Positions 19,077 to 26,542 of a DNA stretch of 64,000 nucleotides are shown here, in pieces (position 1 is the stretch's first letter; each line of letters begins with the position of its first letter). Made by a program: the position numbers and the translations under genes. A model generated the notes under the pieces. That model saw only the letters and a program-made list of their open reading frames with translations. It was not told where the DNA came from and searched no databases. This DNA comes from Thalassotalea piscium (GTDB taxonomy: Bacteria > Pseudomonadota > Gammaproteobacteria > Enterobacterales > Alteromonadaceae): contig NZ_AP027362.1 in assembly GCF_030295935.1 (NCBI RefSeq), forward strand, positions 2,232,001 through 2,296,000, given 5' to 3'.

Positions 19077-19325
19077 TTAATATCCCAATATTTTAAGTGC
19101 AATATAGGGTGAAAAAATAAAAACAAAAGACAATGCTTTATGTTGTGCAATATATTTAAAATATATTAATGTTAAATCCTTCTCTGAAATATCAAACATT
19201 TTACCGTGGATTGAAATCAAGAAAGACTTCATTGTAATAACTAATAGCGATGCGACAACTAAAAAAACAATATTTATAATCGAAATCCATCCAAGTACTT
19301 CAGTTAATTGAACAAGTGATATCAT
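19077..19325 (-). CDS. DUF6868-like small membrane protein
   Basis: 82 aa. An N-terminal membrane helix (about 8-35), a middle motif SIHGKMFDISEKDLTLIYFKY and a C-terminal helix ending FSPYIALKILGY. The ...IHGKMF...S... pattern followed by a PYIALKI tail matches my recollection of DUF6868 proteins. AGAGGT precedes the ATG. It is the first gene of the strand group running toward the DUF6404-like gene. Function unknown. Confidence 0.7.
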   Translation of the reverse strand: MISLVQLTEVLGWISIINIVFLVVASLLVITMKSFLISIHGKMFDISEKDLTLIYFKYIAQHKALSFVFIFSPYIALKILGY

Positions 19326-19484
19326 AGTTTACCTCTTAAATTTAATTAGTATTTTAGTAGTCCTACTCTTGTATCAGTATTTATTCGCCTATAAATAACC
19401 TGAAGTCGGATAATGGATGTATGACGTGGTTTAATGGATTCGACTACCCCAGTTAAGAGATAATAAACTTAACTGGAGATCAAC

Positions 19485-19778
19485 ATGACAAAACGTAAAA
19501 AGTATTCTAAAGAATTTAAACTCGATGCTATCGCATTAGTTATTGAACAAAACTATAGTCAGGCGGAAGCTTCGAGAAATTTGGGCATTAATCCCAACAT
19601 GCTTGGCCGGTGGATCAAGGAAGCTGAAAATGATGATGGTCAGGCTTTCAGAGGAAACGGTAAATTAACACCTGAGCAAGAAGAAATTCGTCAGTTAAAA
19701 GCACAAGTAAAACGCCTCGAAATGGAGCGAGAAGTGTTAAAAAAAGCGACGGTCTTCTTTGCCAAAGAAACGAAGTAA
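19485..19778 (+). CDS. IS3-family transposase OrfA
   Basis: 97-aa helix-turn-helix protein that binds the element ends: KKYSKEFKLDAIALVIEQ, then the HTH SQAEASRNLGINPNMLGRW, then a C-terminal leucine-zipper-like helix (EIRQLKAQVKRLEMEREVL). Its 3' part overlaps the -1 frame leading into OrfB. A GGAG lies shortly before the ATG. Confidence 0.93.
   Translation: MTKRKKYSKEFKLDAIALVIEQNYSQAEASRNLGINPNMLGRWIKEAENDDGQAFRGNGKLTPEQEEIRQLKAQVKRLEMEREVLKKATVFFAKETK
19739..19746 (+). promoter_or_regulatory. -1 ribosomal frameshift site A7G of the IS
   Basis: Seven A followed by G near the end of OrfA. Slipping back one base opens the frame KKSDGLLCQRNEVKYSFIAL, which runs without a stop into OrfB. This is the usual way IS3-family elements make the OrfAB transposase. 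Confidence 0.8.
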
Positions 19779-19816
19779 AATATTCGTTTATCGCCCTACA
19801 TAAGAAGATCTGGCCA

Positions 19817-20653
19817 GTGGTGCTCATGTGCCACGTACTGGGTGTTAAAAGCAATAATTATTATAGTTATCAAAAACGTAACCTCGACAAACAGGAAGAT
19901 CCGACGCATGAAGAAATGCTTGATTGGGTCAAAGATATAGCAAAGTTCAGCGATAATACTTATGGCGAACGTCGTATTCAAAAAGTGCTTAATGCGCTTA
20001 GCTATCCTGTAAGTCGACAAAAAACAGCGAAGCTTATGAAAGAAGCGGGCGTGTGGGTTCGCTATAAAAAGAAATACAAAGTAACAACGAATAGTGATCA
20101 TAATAAGCCCGTTTACGACAATGAGCTTCAACAAGATTTTACCGTAGCAGCACCGAACCAAGTTTGGGTGCAAGACATCAGCTATATTTGGACATCTGAA
20201 GGCTGGTTATATTTAGCGGTTGTCATTGATTTATACTCTCGTAAAGTCGTGGGCTGGAGTATGGGGTCGAGAATGAAGGCTCAGCTGGTTTGTGATGCAT
20301 TGACCATGGCCATTTGGCAACGTCAGCCGAAGGCTGGGTTAATCGTGCATTCAGATCAAGGCGTTCAATATGCAAGCCACCAATATCGGCGGTTATTAAA
20401 GGACCATAGCTTTATTGGCAGTATGAGCAAAAAGGGGTGCTGTTGGGATAATGCTGTTGCTGAAAGCTTCTTTGGCAGTTTGAAGCAAGAGCGAGTTCAT
20501 TGGCGTAACTATGAAACACGCTATGGTGCACAGCAAGATGTCTTGAATTACATAACGATGTGGTACAACAGTCGTCGTTTGCATTCTTACCTGGGTTACC
20601 AAAGTCCGAGTGATTTTGAACGGGCGACAGAAGACTTAGAAATGGTTGCTTAA
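19817..20653 (+). CDS. IS3-family transposase OrfB (DDE integrase domain)
   Basis: 278 aa from a GTG at 19817, but the frame is open upstream to the A7G slip site, so the functional product is the OrfAB fusion. Seen: an HTH_21-like domain (EEMLDWVKDIAKFSDNTYGE, YGERRI) and an rve DDE core with first Asp in WVQDISYIW, second in HSDQGVQYAS and Glu in CWDNAVAESFFGSLK. It ends with the common YNSRRLHSYLGYQSP motif. Intact. Confidence 0.94.
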   Translation: MVLMCHVLGVKSNNYYSYQKRNLDKQEDPTHEEMLDWVKDIAKFSDNTYGERRIQKVLNALSYPVSRQKTAKLMKEAGVWVRYKKKYKVTTNSDHNKPVYDNELQQDFTVAAPNQVWVQDISYIWTSEGWLYLAVVIDLYSRKVVGWSMGSRMKAQLVCDALTMAIWQRQPKAGLIVHSDQGVQYASHQYRRLLKDHSFIGSMSKKGCCWDNAVAESFFGSLKQERVHWRNYETRYGAQQDVLNYITMWYNSRRLHSYLGYQSPSDFERATEDLEMVA

Positions 20654-20854
20654 CTGAGGTGACTGAATTTAGTTGACCAGGTCATTACGTTTAACGCATA
20701 TAAAAGTTATACTTTGCAATATTGTAAATTATCTCTACCTTAGTACTAAGTGCAAGTTTGCTACCAATGCTATAAGTTTTGTGTGAATAAGGCTTATTTG
20801 TGTGCTTAGCTTATCCCAAATTCAGGTTAATTAGAGTAAAGCCGTTAATCAATA

Positions 20855-21099
20855 CTATAAAAAACTAACCAGTAAAAGTAAGCCTATGATAAACGCCCCA
20901 CCTAGTAAATATTTACCGAAAGTCGCATTTTTTGTAGTATTTTCTGGCGTTTAATTTTAAATAGGGTTAATTGAGCTTCGCTTAACGTAGCACATTGATC
21001 ACAGGTATCTAATGATGCTGAGTAGTATAGTTCACACCTCTGACAGCGCTTTGGTTTCTGTTGCTTAGCTCTCCAAGCAGCGCTCATACCTGCCGACAT
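20855..21099 (-). pseudogene. Small zinc-ribbon membrane gene, frameshifted at an A6 tract
   Basis: From the ATG at 21099 (AAGGAG before it) the frame gives a protein with CQRC...CDQC, a zinc ribbon, and stops at 20902 after 65 aa. At a run of six A (T6 at 20928-20933 on +), one extra A would give LQKNATFGKYLLGG and then FIIGLLLLVSFL, a normal membrane helix ending at 20855 (81 aa). The truncated form lacks the membrane anchor. Could be a sequencing indel, a mutation, or slippage-dependent expression. Not recognised beyond zinc ribbon plus helix. Confidence 0.7.
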
Positions 21100-21165
21100 T
21101 GTTAACTCCTTTATCTGTGCCTTATCTATCAGCCTTTAAACTCTCACTAAGCGAACACTTTATTA

Positions 21166-21325
21166 TACCAATCTCACTAATTATGTGATCATTTCTACTG
21201 GTTAAAACAATCAACTACTGCGTTATTTATTTTATAATTAGAACAACTAGTTATGAAAATAAATGCCTTGTATTTGACTGTTTTCACTGCGTATAAAATA
21301 GATCACTTACTTAATGAAACTGGTA
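21166..21325. repeat. MITE-like element F2, copy 1 (160 bp)
   Basis: Ends TACCAATCTCACTAATTATG and, inverted, TACCAGTTTCATTAAGTAAG, both continuing to TGATC. Flanked by the 3-bp direct repeat TTA (21163-21165, 21326-21328). Same length as copy 2 with few differences. It lies in the 361-bp gap between the two zinc-ribbon genes; nothing else was recognised there. Confidence 0.85.
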
Positions 21326-21460
21326 TTATACGGGTTAGTATCAAGTTAACACGAAGAATATTTGAATGTTCATTTTATATTATAATTAGGTATATTGGAG
21401 CCCTTACTATTGTGATATTTTAGCTTATGCTAACAATCAATAAAAATTAAGGAAGTTACA

Positions 21461-22004
21461 TTGAGATTATGCCCCAATTGTAAGCAGGTTATCCAATGGA
21501 AAAAAATTATAACAATATCCAGAACATCTCCTATTGTATGTAAAGTCTGTAGCGCAACTATAATTCTTGATCACCCTAAACAACGAGGGCGTGTTGAGCT
21601 TTCGAGTACAAATTTTGTACGAATTAAACATGATTTAATTGAGGCATAGCGAATAAAGTGTAGTATTCTACATAAATGAGCTAGAACGAAAAGTAAATCA
21701 TGTTTAAACGTATCCGTAGGACAGCGCCTCTTTGGTTTTTCTACGGCGTTTTCACTTATTTATGGGGAACAACCCCATTACATAAGTTCAGCCTAGTATA
21801 AACACCAAATAAATCGCTGCAAAAATGTACTCGAAAGCTCAACACCCCCTAGTGTTAGCATTTTTATGTATACTGCCTGGCTTGTTGTTAATGCTTATTC
21901 AAAGTAATTATCCAGAAAGCGAAATCAATATTTTTGCTTATACAGTATTATTGGTACTTGGCATTATCTTGTACTTCAAAAGGGTAAAACTAAAGTGCCT
22001 GTAA
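21461..22004 (+). pseudogene. Zinc-ribbon/two-helix membrane gene interrupted by an F3 element
   Basis: The frame starts at TTG 21461 (AAGGAAG upstream) and encodes LCPNCKQ...VCKVCSATI, a CxxC-CxxC zinc ribbon. It then enters element F3 copy 1 at 21587, so the last 21 of its 62 residues (stop at 21649) are element-encoded. After the element, in the matching frame, comes VLAFLCILPGLLLMLIQSN and a second helix YTVLLVLGIILYFKR, ending at 22004. Deleting the element plus one TA joins HPKQ(L) to VLAFL in frame, about 93 aa. Function unknown. Confidence 0.82.
21587..21849. repeat. MITE-like element F3, copy 1 (263 bp)
   Basis: Ends GGGCGTGTTGAGCTTT and, inverted, GGGGGTGTTGAGCTTT. The flanks are GA (21585-21586) and TA (21850-21851), so the TA target duplication has one substitution. 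Exactly as long as copy 3 with about ten mismatches by eye. It interrupts the zinc-ribbon gene starting at 21461. Confidence 0.88.
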
Positions 22005-22032
22005 TCGTTATGGGTAGGTCTGAAAGGAAAAC

Positions 22033-22408
22033 ATGAATTACTTTATAATCGCTTTTGGTGTGATTTTGGTATTTTTATATCTGCTAAATAAGCAAAATAC
22101 TCACAATAAAAAGGCTGACACTAAATTTTCAGTTTTCTCTAAAGATGCAAAGCAAGAGCATAAAAAGCATCAAGCTGAAAGTGGCGTTCTTATTTTTTGG
22201 GCTATTGTTATACCAATCCCACTAACTATGTGATCTTTTCTACTGGTTAAAACAATCAACTACTGTGTTATTTATTTTATAATTAGAATAACTAGTTATG
22301 AAAATAAATGCCTTGTATTTGACTGTTTTCCCTGCGTATAAAATAGATCACTTAATTAATGACACTGGTATTATTACCGTTATATTAGTCGTTCTCGGCA
22401 TTCTATAA
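22033..22408 (+). pseudogene. Small two-helix membrane protein gene interrupted near its 3' end by F2
   Basis: ATG at 22033 with AAAGGAAA upstream. The present frame stops at 22233 (66 aa), the last eight residues coming from element F2 copy 2. Without the element and one TTA, the frame reads LIFWAIVITVILVVLGIL and stops at 22408 (about 70 aa), completing the second membrane helix. N-terminal helix at residues 1-18, then a Lys/His-rich linker. The current form has a shortened second helix ending in PIPLTM, so it may be inactive. Not recognised. Confidence 0.75.
22211..22370. repeat. MITE-like element F2, copy 2 (160 bp)
   Basis: Same ends and length as copy 1, flanked by TTA (22208-22210, 22371-22373). 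It is inserted in the coding frame of the small gene beginning at 22033. Confidence 0.87.
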
Positions 22409-22694
22409 TTTTAAATTTTACCCAAACCACCTCAAAATGCGAATTTCAGTTGGCATTAAAAGCAATTTAAGCAATTTAAGCAAGCCATTGATTGCAAGTA
22501 ATAGAGATTCTATTATTAAAATCTATAACGCAGTATAATCGCTTTTAAACCAGCCCTTTGGGCTTTTCACAAGCAGTTACTCTCATCGTTATTATTTCTT
22601 AAAAGAGACTATTCTTGCAAAGTAATGCTTTGATATTAAGTACCTTTGAAACGCTGAACTCTGCATCTTGAGGTAGCTTTGATATAAACATAAT
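22409..22694. other. Intergenic stretch, nothing firm
   Basis: 286 bases between the interrupted small gene and the beta-helix gene. A short hairpin AGCCC-TTT-GGGCTTTT near 22551-22565 could end transcription on the + strand. A direct repeat AGCAATTTAAGCAATTTAAG lies near 22470. No gene seen. Confidence 0.5.
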
Positions 22695-22722
22695 AAAAGA
22701 GGCATCAAAAGCTTGATACCTC
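22693..22722 (-). terminator. Terminator of the cytochrome/beta-helix operon
   Basis: On the minus strand GAGGTATCAA-GCTT-TTGATGCCTC (one mismatch) is followed by TTTTATTA, starting 12 bases after the beta-helix gene's stop codon. Confidence 0.85.
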
Positions 22723-22733
22723 CTTTACAGCAA

Positions 22734-24257
22734 TTAACGTGTTAGCGTTAGCAAATATTTAGCTACTGCTAAACGCGTTTCTTCGTCTAGATAGTTTTGT
22801 GGTGGCATCTCAGGGTAGTCTTCTCGTTTTTTGGTTGGACTAGCAATAAAGTCTGAAATACCTTGTGGGTTATCCATATATAGCGCTTGAATAATTTGAA
22901 TTGGAGGACCAATCATACGTCCTGTATAAGTATGACAGCCAGCACAAACACCGTTATAAACCACTTTCCCTCGCTCAGATGGATCGATAATACGTGGTGG
23001 AACAGGCTCATCTAACAAGTAGGTATCAATTGAATCTGTATTAGTAAATTCACATTCTTTCCAACTATTAACCCCTACACTTACATATTGATGGCGGTTA
23101 ATAATACAACTATCAGTACTTTTACCTACTCGAACAATATCAGGATTACCGCGTTTAAACTCAGTTAACATTAACGCTTTAACTTCATCAATAGTATCGT
23201 AACCATTGTTATACATAAGGTTATTTAATAACTTAACGCCATCTGGAGATGGATCAGATTCAGGATCAATCGTTACATTCGGCGCATTGCCATGATCAGT
23301 AATCAGTATACCCGCTGTTTTGTTTCCAGAAATTATATTATTTTCAACTACAACATCGTCTGCAGCCATTATTAAAATACCTGTTCCTGCTGGGATACCA
23401 CCAACTGTAGAACCAGGCGCACCAAAGTTTTTATGATTATTATTTAAAATAAAATTGTTACGAATAATCACATCAAAAGTGGTTTTAATCGGTAAGCCTG
23501 GTGTAATAAAGGCTAAAATACCACCTGTGTTATTATAAACATTGTTATTTTCAACGATGGCATGGCGAGAGTTTTCAATTTCAATTCCAGCAACACTTGC
23601 AAACACCTCGTTATGCGAAACATGAATATTGTCACTCATGCCAACATAAATAGCGGCGTCTTCAATACCAGAAATGATATTAAATTCGACAATACCATTT
23701 TTGCCAAGTTGAGGGAAAATGCCATACACCCCAGTATCAACGATTATGTTATTACGGATCTCAAAATTATTACCTGCCTGCCCCATAATGCCATTACCTT
23801 TATATTTGGTAATAACAAAATTTTCTATGACAAAGTTATTACCTGAATATAAAAATGCGTCATTTAATATACCTTCACCATCAAGGGTTGGACGTTTACC
23901 TTCTTTGATTACGCCAATAATTCTAATATCATCTTTATCAACATATACGGTTTCATGGTACGTGCCAGGCATAACCTGAATAGTATCTCCAGGTTTTGCG
24001 GCAATCACTGCATCCATAATCGTCTCGCCGTCATTTACAACATGCACTTGTCCAACAACGGTTCTTTCGGCTGCAGCGCCTTTATTGACACCTTGCAGTG
24101 CATCAGCATCAGCTGACTTATCGTAGCCACCTTCATAGCTTGCTCCACCTGTACTGCTTGTGATCACTGGGGTTGAATTTTGGATACTACCAAAATACAT
24201 ACCGCCGGCAAAAGCACCTGCGACGAGTATTGCACCTATTATTTTTCCTGAGCTCAT
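22734..24257 (-). CDS. Right-handed parallel beta-helix protein with C-terminal cytochrome c domain
   Basis: About 507 aa. An N-terminal signal/anchor (SSGKIIGAILVAGAFAGGM) is followed by a Ser/Gly-rich linker. A pectate-lyase-like beta-helix (about 65-380) shows repeats such as NNFVIENFVITKY, NNFEIRNNIIVD and DVVVENNIISGN. The C-terminus is a class I cytochrome c: haem site CAGCH (about 440) and likely axial Met in YPEMPPQNYL. It should be periplasmic or outer-surface. The ATG at 24257 with GGGGA 5 bases before it is preferred over an upstream GTG (24269). Last gene of an operon with a di-haem peroxidase and a c4-like cytochrome. Role unknown. Confidence 0.88.
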   Translation of the reverse strand: MSSGKIIGAILVAGAFAGGMYFGSIQNSTPVITSSTGGASYEGGYDKSADADALQGVNKGAAAERTVVGQVHVVNDGETIMDAVIAAKPGDTIQVMPGTYHETVYVDKDDIRIIGVIKEGKRPTLDGEGILNDAFLYSGNNFVIENFVITKYKGNGIMGQAGNNFEIRNNIIVDTGVYGIFPQLGKNGIVEFNIISGIEDAAIYVGMSDNIHVSHNEVFASVAGIEIENSRHAIVENNNVYNNTGGILAFITPGLPIKTTFDVIIRNNFILNNNHKNFGAPGSTVGGIPAGTGILIMAADDVVVENNIISGNKTAGILITDHGNAPNVTIDPESDPSPDGVKLLNNLMYNNGYDTIDEVKALMLTEFKRGNPDIVRVGKSTDSCIINRHQYVSVGVNSWKECEFTNTDSIDTYLLDEPVPPRIIDPSERGKVVYNGVCAGCHTYTGRMIGPPIQIIQALYMDNPQGISDFIASPTKKREDYPEMPPQNYLDEETRLAVAKYLLTLTR

Positions 24258-24258
24258 A

Positions 24259-25536
24259 TTATTCCCCACTTTGCGTTATAGCATTTTCATTATTATGATT
24301 TAATTTTTGTTGTGTACGTGCTGCTTTTGATCTTTCTTGATATTTTTCATCTATTACAGGTAAACCTGAAGGAACCTGTTGAGGTATGCGTGGTGTTAAA
24401 CTTTCATCGGTTAACGTGCCTAAAAAGGTAACGATTAAATCTAATTCATCATCTGTTAGGTTAGGCTCAGATATATGCCAATGTATTAGCATTTCTTCGC
24501 CTTCAGGAATCGAGTTACCTCTACCATCATTATAAAATTTAACAGCCTCTCTAAGATCTTTATAACGTCCAGAGTGCATATAAGGCCCTGATTGAGTAAT
24601 ATTTCTCAGTGTAGGCACTTTAAATGCCCCTTTTAATTTAGGTGCGTTATAGGTTTTTTCTGCCCCTATATCTAATTTACGACCTTCTGGTTCAGGACTA
24701 CCTATAACCGCAATTTCATTATTCGTAAATAATGGCGGTTGATGACATTCGGCGCACCGAGCAACAAACGAGCGAAATACGTTCAAACCAGCAATTTCAT
24801 CTTTAGTTAGTGCTTGATGATAACCATGCGCATAGCGATCATAACGGCTATTTAATGAGATTAATGATGTTTGAAATGCAGTTAGCGAGGTATAGATTTG
24901 CTCAAGTCCTATTTCTTGCATGTCAGGATATGCTTGTGCAAACAGCTTCACATAGGTTGGCGTTGACCTAATTGTAGCAAGTAGTTTTTCAGGAGTATTA
25001 CCCATTTCAAGCGGGTCATAAAGCGGCCCTAAGGCTTGTTCTTCTAAACTTTTAGCTCTAGCATCCCAAAAGAATTTGTCGACAAAAGCTACGTTCCATA
25101 AAGTAGGGGCCGAGCGAGCTATTTTTTCGCCCGTAATGCCAATGCTTCTATCTAAATTATCACTAAAACCTTTGTCAGGTTGATGACAACTAGCACATGA
25201 AATAGAACCATCTTTTGACAGTGCAGGATCAAAAAACAAATACCTTCCTAAATCAATTTGTGCAGGAGTAAAGCCATCTCTATGGGGCGGTAAATTTGTT
25301 TGGGTGCCACCTAACCCTTTATTTTGAACCGAGGTATAGAATTGGTATTGCGTTAACAAGCGACATACACCTTGCGGGGTTAACTCAAAGCTCGGCGGGC
25401 AATGCTTGGCTAAAGTAAACTCACTTTTGCTAAGGGTGTTATTATTTTCACCCTGCCATTGCTTTGCACTAACAACATTATTAGCCAGTAATACATGAAT
25501 AGTAAAAACAATAACTAGACTTTTAATGACCTTCAT
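24259..25536 (-). CDS. Di-haem cytochrome c peroxidase (CcpA/MauG family)
   Basis: 425 aa with signal peptide (VIKSLVIVFTIHVLLANNVVSA). Two haem sites: CASCHQPDKGFSD (about 115) and CAECHQPPLF (about 263). PYMHSGRYKDLREAVKFYNDG carries the Met expected as axial ligand of the high-potential C-terminal haem in true peroxidases, favouring H2O2 reduction over MauG-type chemistry. The stop codon lies one base before the preferred start of the beta-helix gene; the cytochrome gene ends 6 bases upstream. Electrons probably come from the c4-like protein. The physiological substrate is not known. Confidence 0.92.
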   Translation of the reverse strand: MKVIKSLVIVFTIHVLLANNVVSAKQWQGENNNTLSKSEFTLAKHCPPSFELTPQGVCRLLTQYQFYTSVQNKGLGGTQTNLPPHRDGFTPAQIDLGRYLFFDPALSKDGSISCASCHQPDKGFSDNLDRSIGITGEKIARSAPTLWNVAFVDKFFWDARAKSLEEQALGPLYDPLEMGNTPEKLLATIRSTPTYVKLFAQAYPDMQEIGLEQIYTSLTAFQTSLISLNSRYDRYAHGYHQALTKDEIAGLNVFRSFVARCAECHQPPLFTNNEIAVIGSPEPEGRKLDIGAEKTYNAPKLKGAFKVPTLRNITQSGPYMHSGRYKDLREAVKFYNDGRGNSIPEGEEMLIHWHISEPNLTDDELDLIVTFLGTLTDESLTPRIPQQVPSGLPVIDEKYQERSKAARTQQKLNHNNENAITQSGE

Positions 25537-25542
25537 AAGTAC

Positions 25543-26229
25543 CTACTCTTGATTAGCAATATAATGCAAAATATCTTCAAGTTCTTGGCCCGACGTTGTT
25601 TTAGCCATCATCGCCATTTGACGACCGAACTTATCCTCGGGGTGAGTTCCTCTAATACCCTGAGTAAAATTAAGCATTTGGCGCTTTAAATACTCGACAC
25701 TCTGGCCAGATAACTTAGGCGCATTCATTATTTCATTACCTTGCGCCTGCCCGCCATGACATGCCCCGCATTTACCTTGGTAGTATCGACTACCATTTTT
25801 TAAATCCCCTGTAGTATTCTGTACCTGTGATATAGCAGGTAGCGCCGCTAAATAAGCACTAAGTTCGGGAACATCCTTGTTAAAGTTGAGTTGTTTACTA
25901 ATGGCTACCATTTGCATACCTAAAGTATCTTTATTGTGAGAGCCGCGAAGACCATTAGCAAAATTGTGTAATTGACGCGTAATATAACTTGCTGACTTAC
26001 CAGCAAGTGAAGGTGAATTAAGCTGTGCATTACCTTGCGCTTTATCTCCGTGACAAGCTATACATTGCCCATAAGACTCTGGCATTTTATTAGCAACTGC
26101 AACTTGGCTGAGCGCACTCAATATAAATACTATTGTAGTGAGAGATAAGTGTCGGTTATACCTGTTATTTTTTTTACCAGTCAAAATATTTATTAATGAA
26201 TTATTAATAGAAAAAATATAGCTATTCAT
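25543..26229 (-). CDS. Di-haem cytochrome c4-like protein
   Basis: 228 aa. A long N-terminal region ends in a signal helix (LSLTTIVFILSALSQVAVA). Two class I cytochrome domains follow: CIACHGDKAQGN (about 56) and CGACHGGQAQGN (about 152), each trailed by the PSLAGKS / PKLSGQS and GMQM / GRQM patterns of cytochrome c4, the Met being the axial ligand. Periplasmic electron carrier. AGGGTGA precedes the ATG. First gene of the operon. Confidence 0.92.
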   Translation of the reverse strand: MNSYIFSINNSLINILTGKKNNRYNRHLSLTTIVFILSALSQVAVANKMPESYGQCIACHGDKAQGNAQLNSPSLAGKSASYITRQLHNFANGLRGSHNKDTLGMQMVAISKQLNFNKDVPELSAYLAALPAISQVQNTTGDLKNGSRYYQGKCGACHGGQAQGNEIMNAPKLSGQSVEYLKRQMLNFTQGIRGTHPEDKFGRQMAMMAKTTSGQELEDILHYIANQE

Positions 26230-26423
26230 ACAGAAGTCACCCTATAAATGAAGTAACCACTATAAAGAGAGAAAAGTAAAATAGCTGACGAATTATAAAA
26301 AATAGCTGACGAATTCTGCTAAAAACCTAATAAATAAGGCATTAAAGTATATTAAAAAATATAAAATCAAATAATTTTAAATAATTACTGTGTTGAAAAT
26401 TAAATTAGCACAAAGTTTTGGGC

Positions 26424-26453
26424 AAAAAAAAACGAGCTATAAAAGCTCGTTTT
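26424..26453 (-). terminator. Terminator of the DUF3718 gene, separated from it by F2 copy 3
   Basis: AAAACGAGCT / AGCTCGTTTT (26429-26438 / 26444-26453) with a run of nine A on the + strand (nine T on the minus strand). It fits termination of the gene ending at 26543. The 69-bp F2 element now lies between the two. The stem also works toward the + strand. Confidence 0.8.
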
Positions 26454-26460
26454 ATTGTAA

Positions 26461-26529
26461 TACCAATCTCACTAACTATGTGATCATTTCTACTGGGTAA
26501 AATTGGTCACTTAATAAATGAAACTGGTA
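26461..26529. repeat. MITE-like element F2, copy 3 (69-bp deletion form)
   Basis: Begins TACCAATCTCACTAACTATG and ends GGTCACTTAATAAATGAAAC plus TGGTA, flanked by TAA on both sides (26458-26460, 26530-26532). About 90 bp of the interior present in copies 1 and 2 are missing. Confidence 0.8.
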
Positions 26530-26542
26530 TAATTTTTTTAAA

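Larger units (their letters stand above)
19422..20684 (+). mobile_element. IS3-family insertion sequence (1263 bp), IS51-like
   Basis: Ends TGACGTGGTTTAATGGATTC (left) and TGACCTGGTCAACTAAATTC (right, reverse complement) form an imperfect inverted repeat beginning TGAC.TGGT. Two overlapping frames encode OrfA and the DDE transposase OrfB. The flanks are GTA (19419-19421) and TTA (20685-20687), a 3-bp target duplication with one mismatch, judged against intact F1 copy E. It is inserted in F1 copy B. Both frames are open, so it may be active. Confidence 0.93.
19397..20828. repeat. MITE-like element F1, copy B, split by an IS3-family insertion
   Basis: Left end AACCTGAAGTCGGATAATGG (19397) and right end CTTATCCCAAATTCAGGTT (to 20828), flanked by AAAT / AATT, a 4-bp duplication with one mismatch. 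Removing the IS (19422-20684) and a 3-base repeat leaves about 166 bp that follow copy E (167 bp), including GTTTAACGCATATAAAAG and the GCTATAAGTTTTGTGTGAAT block. The short subtype therefore predates the IS insertion. Confidence 0.85.

Noticed and set aside
19796-20602. Minus-strand open frames within the IS3 transposase
   Set aside because: Antisense shadows of the DDE transposase frame.
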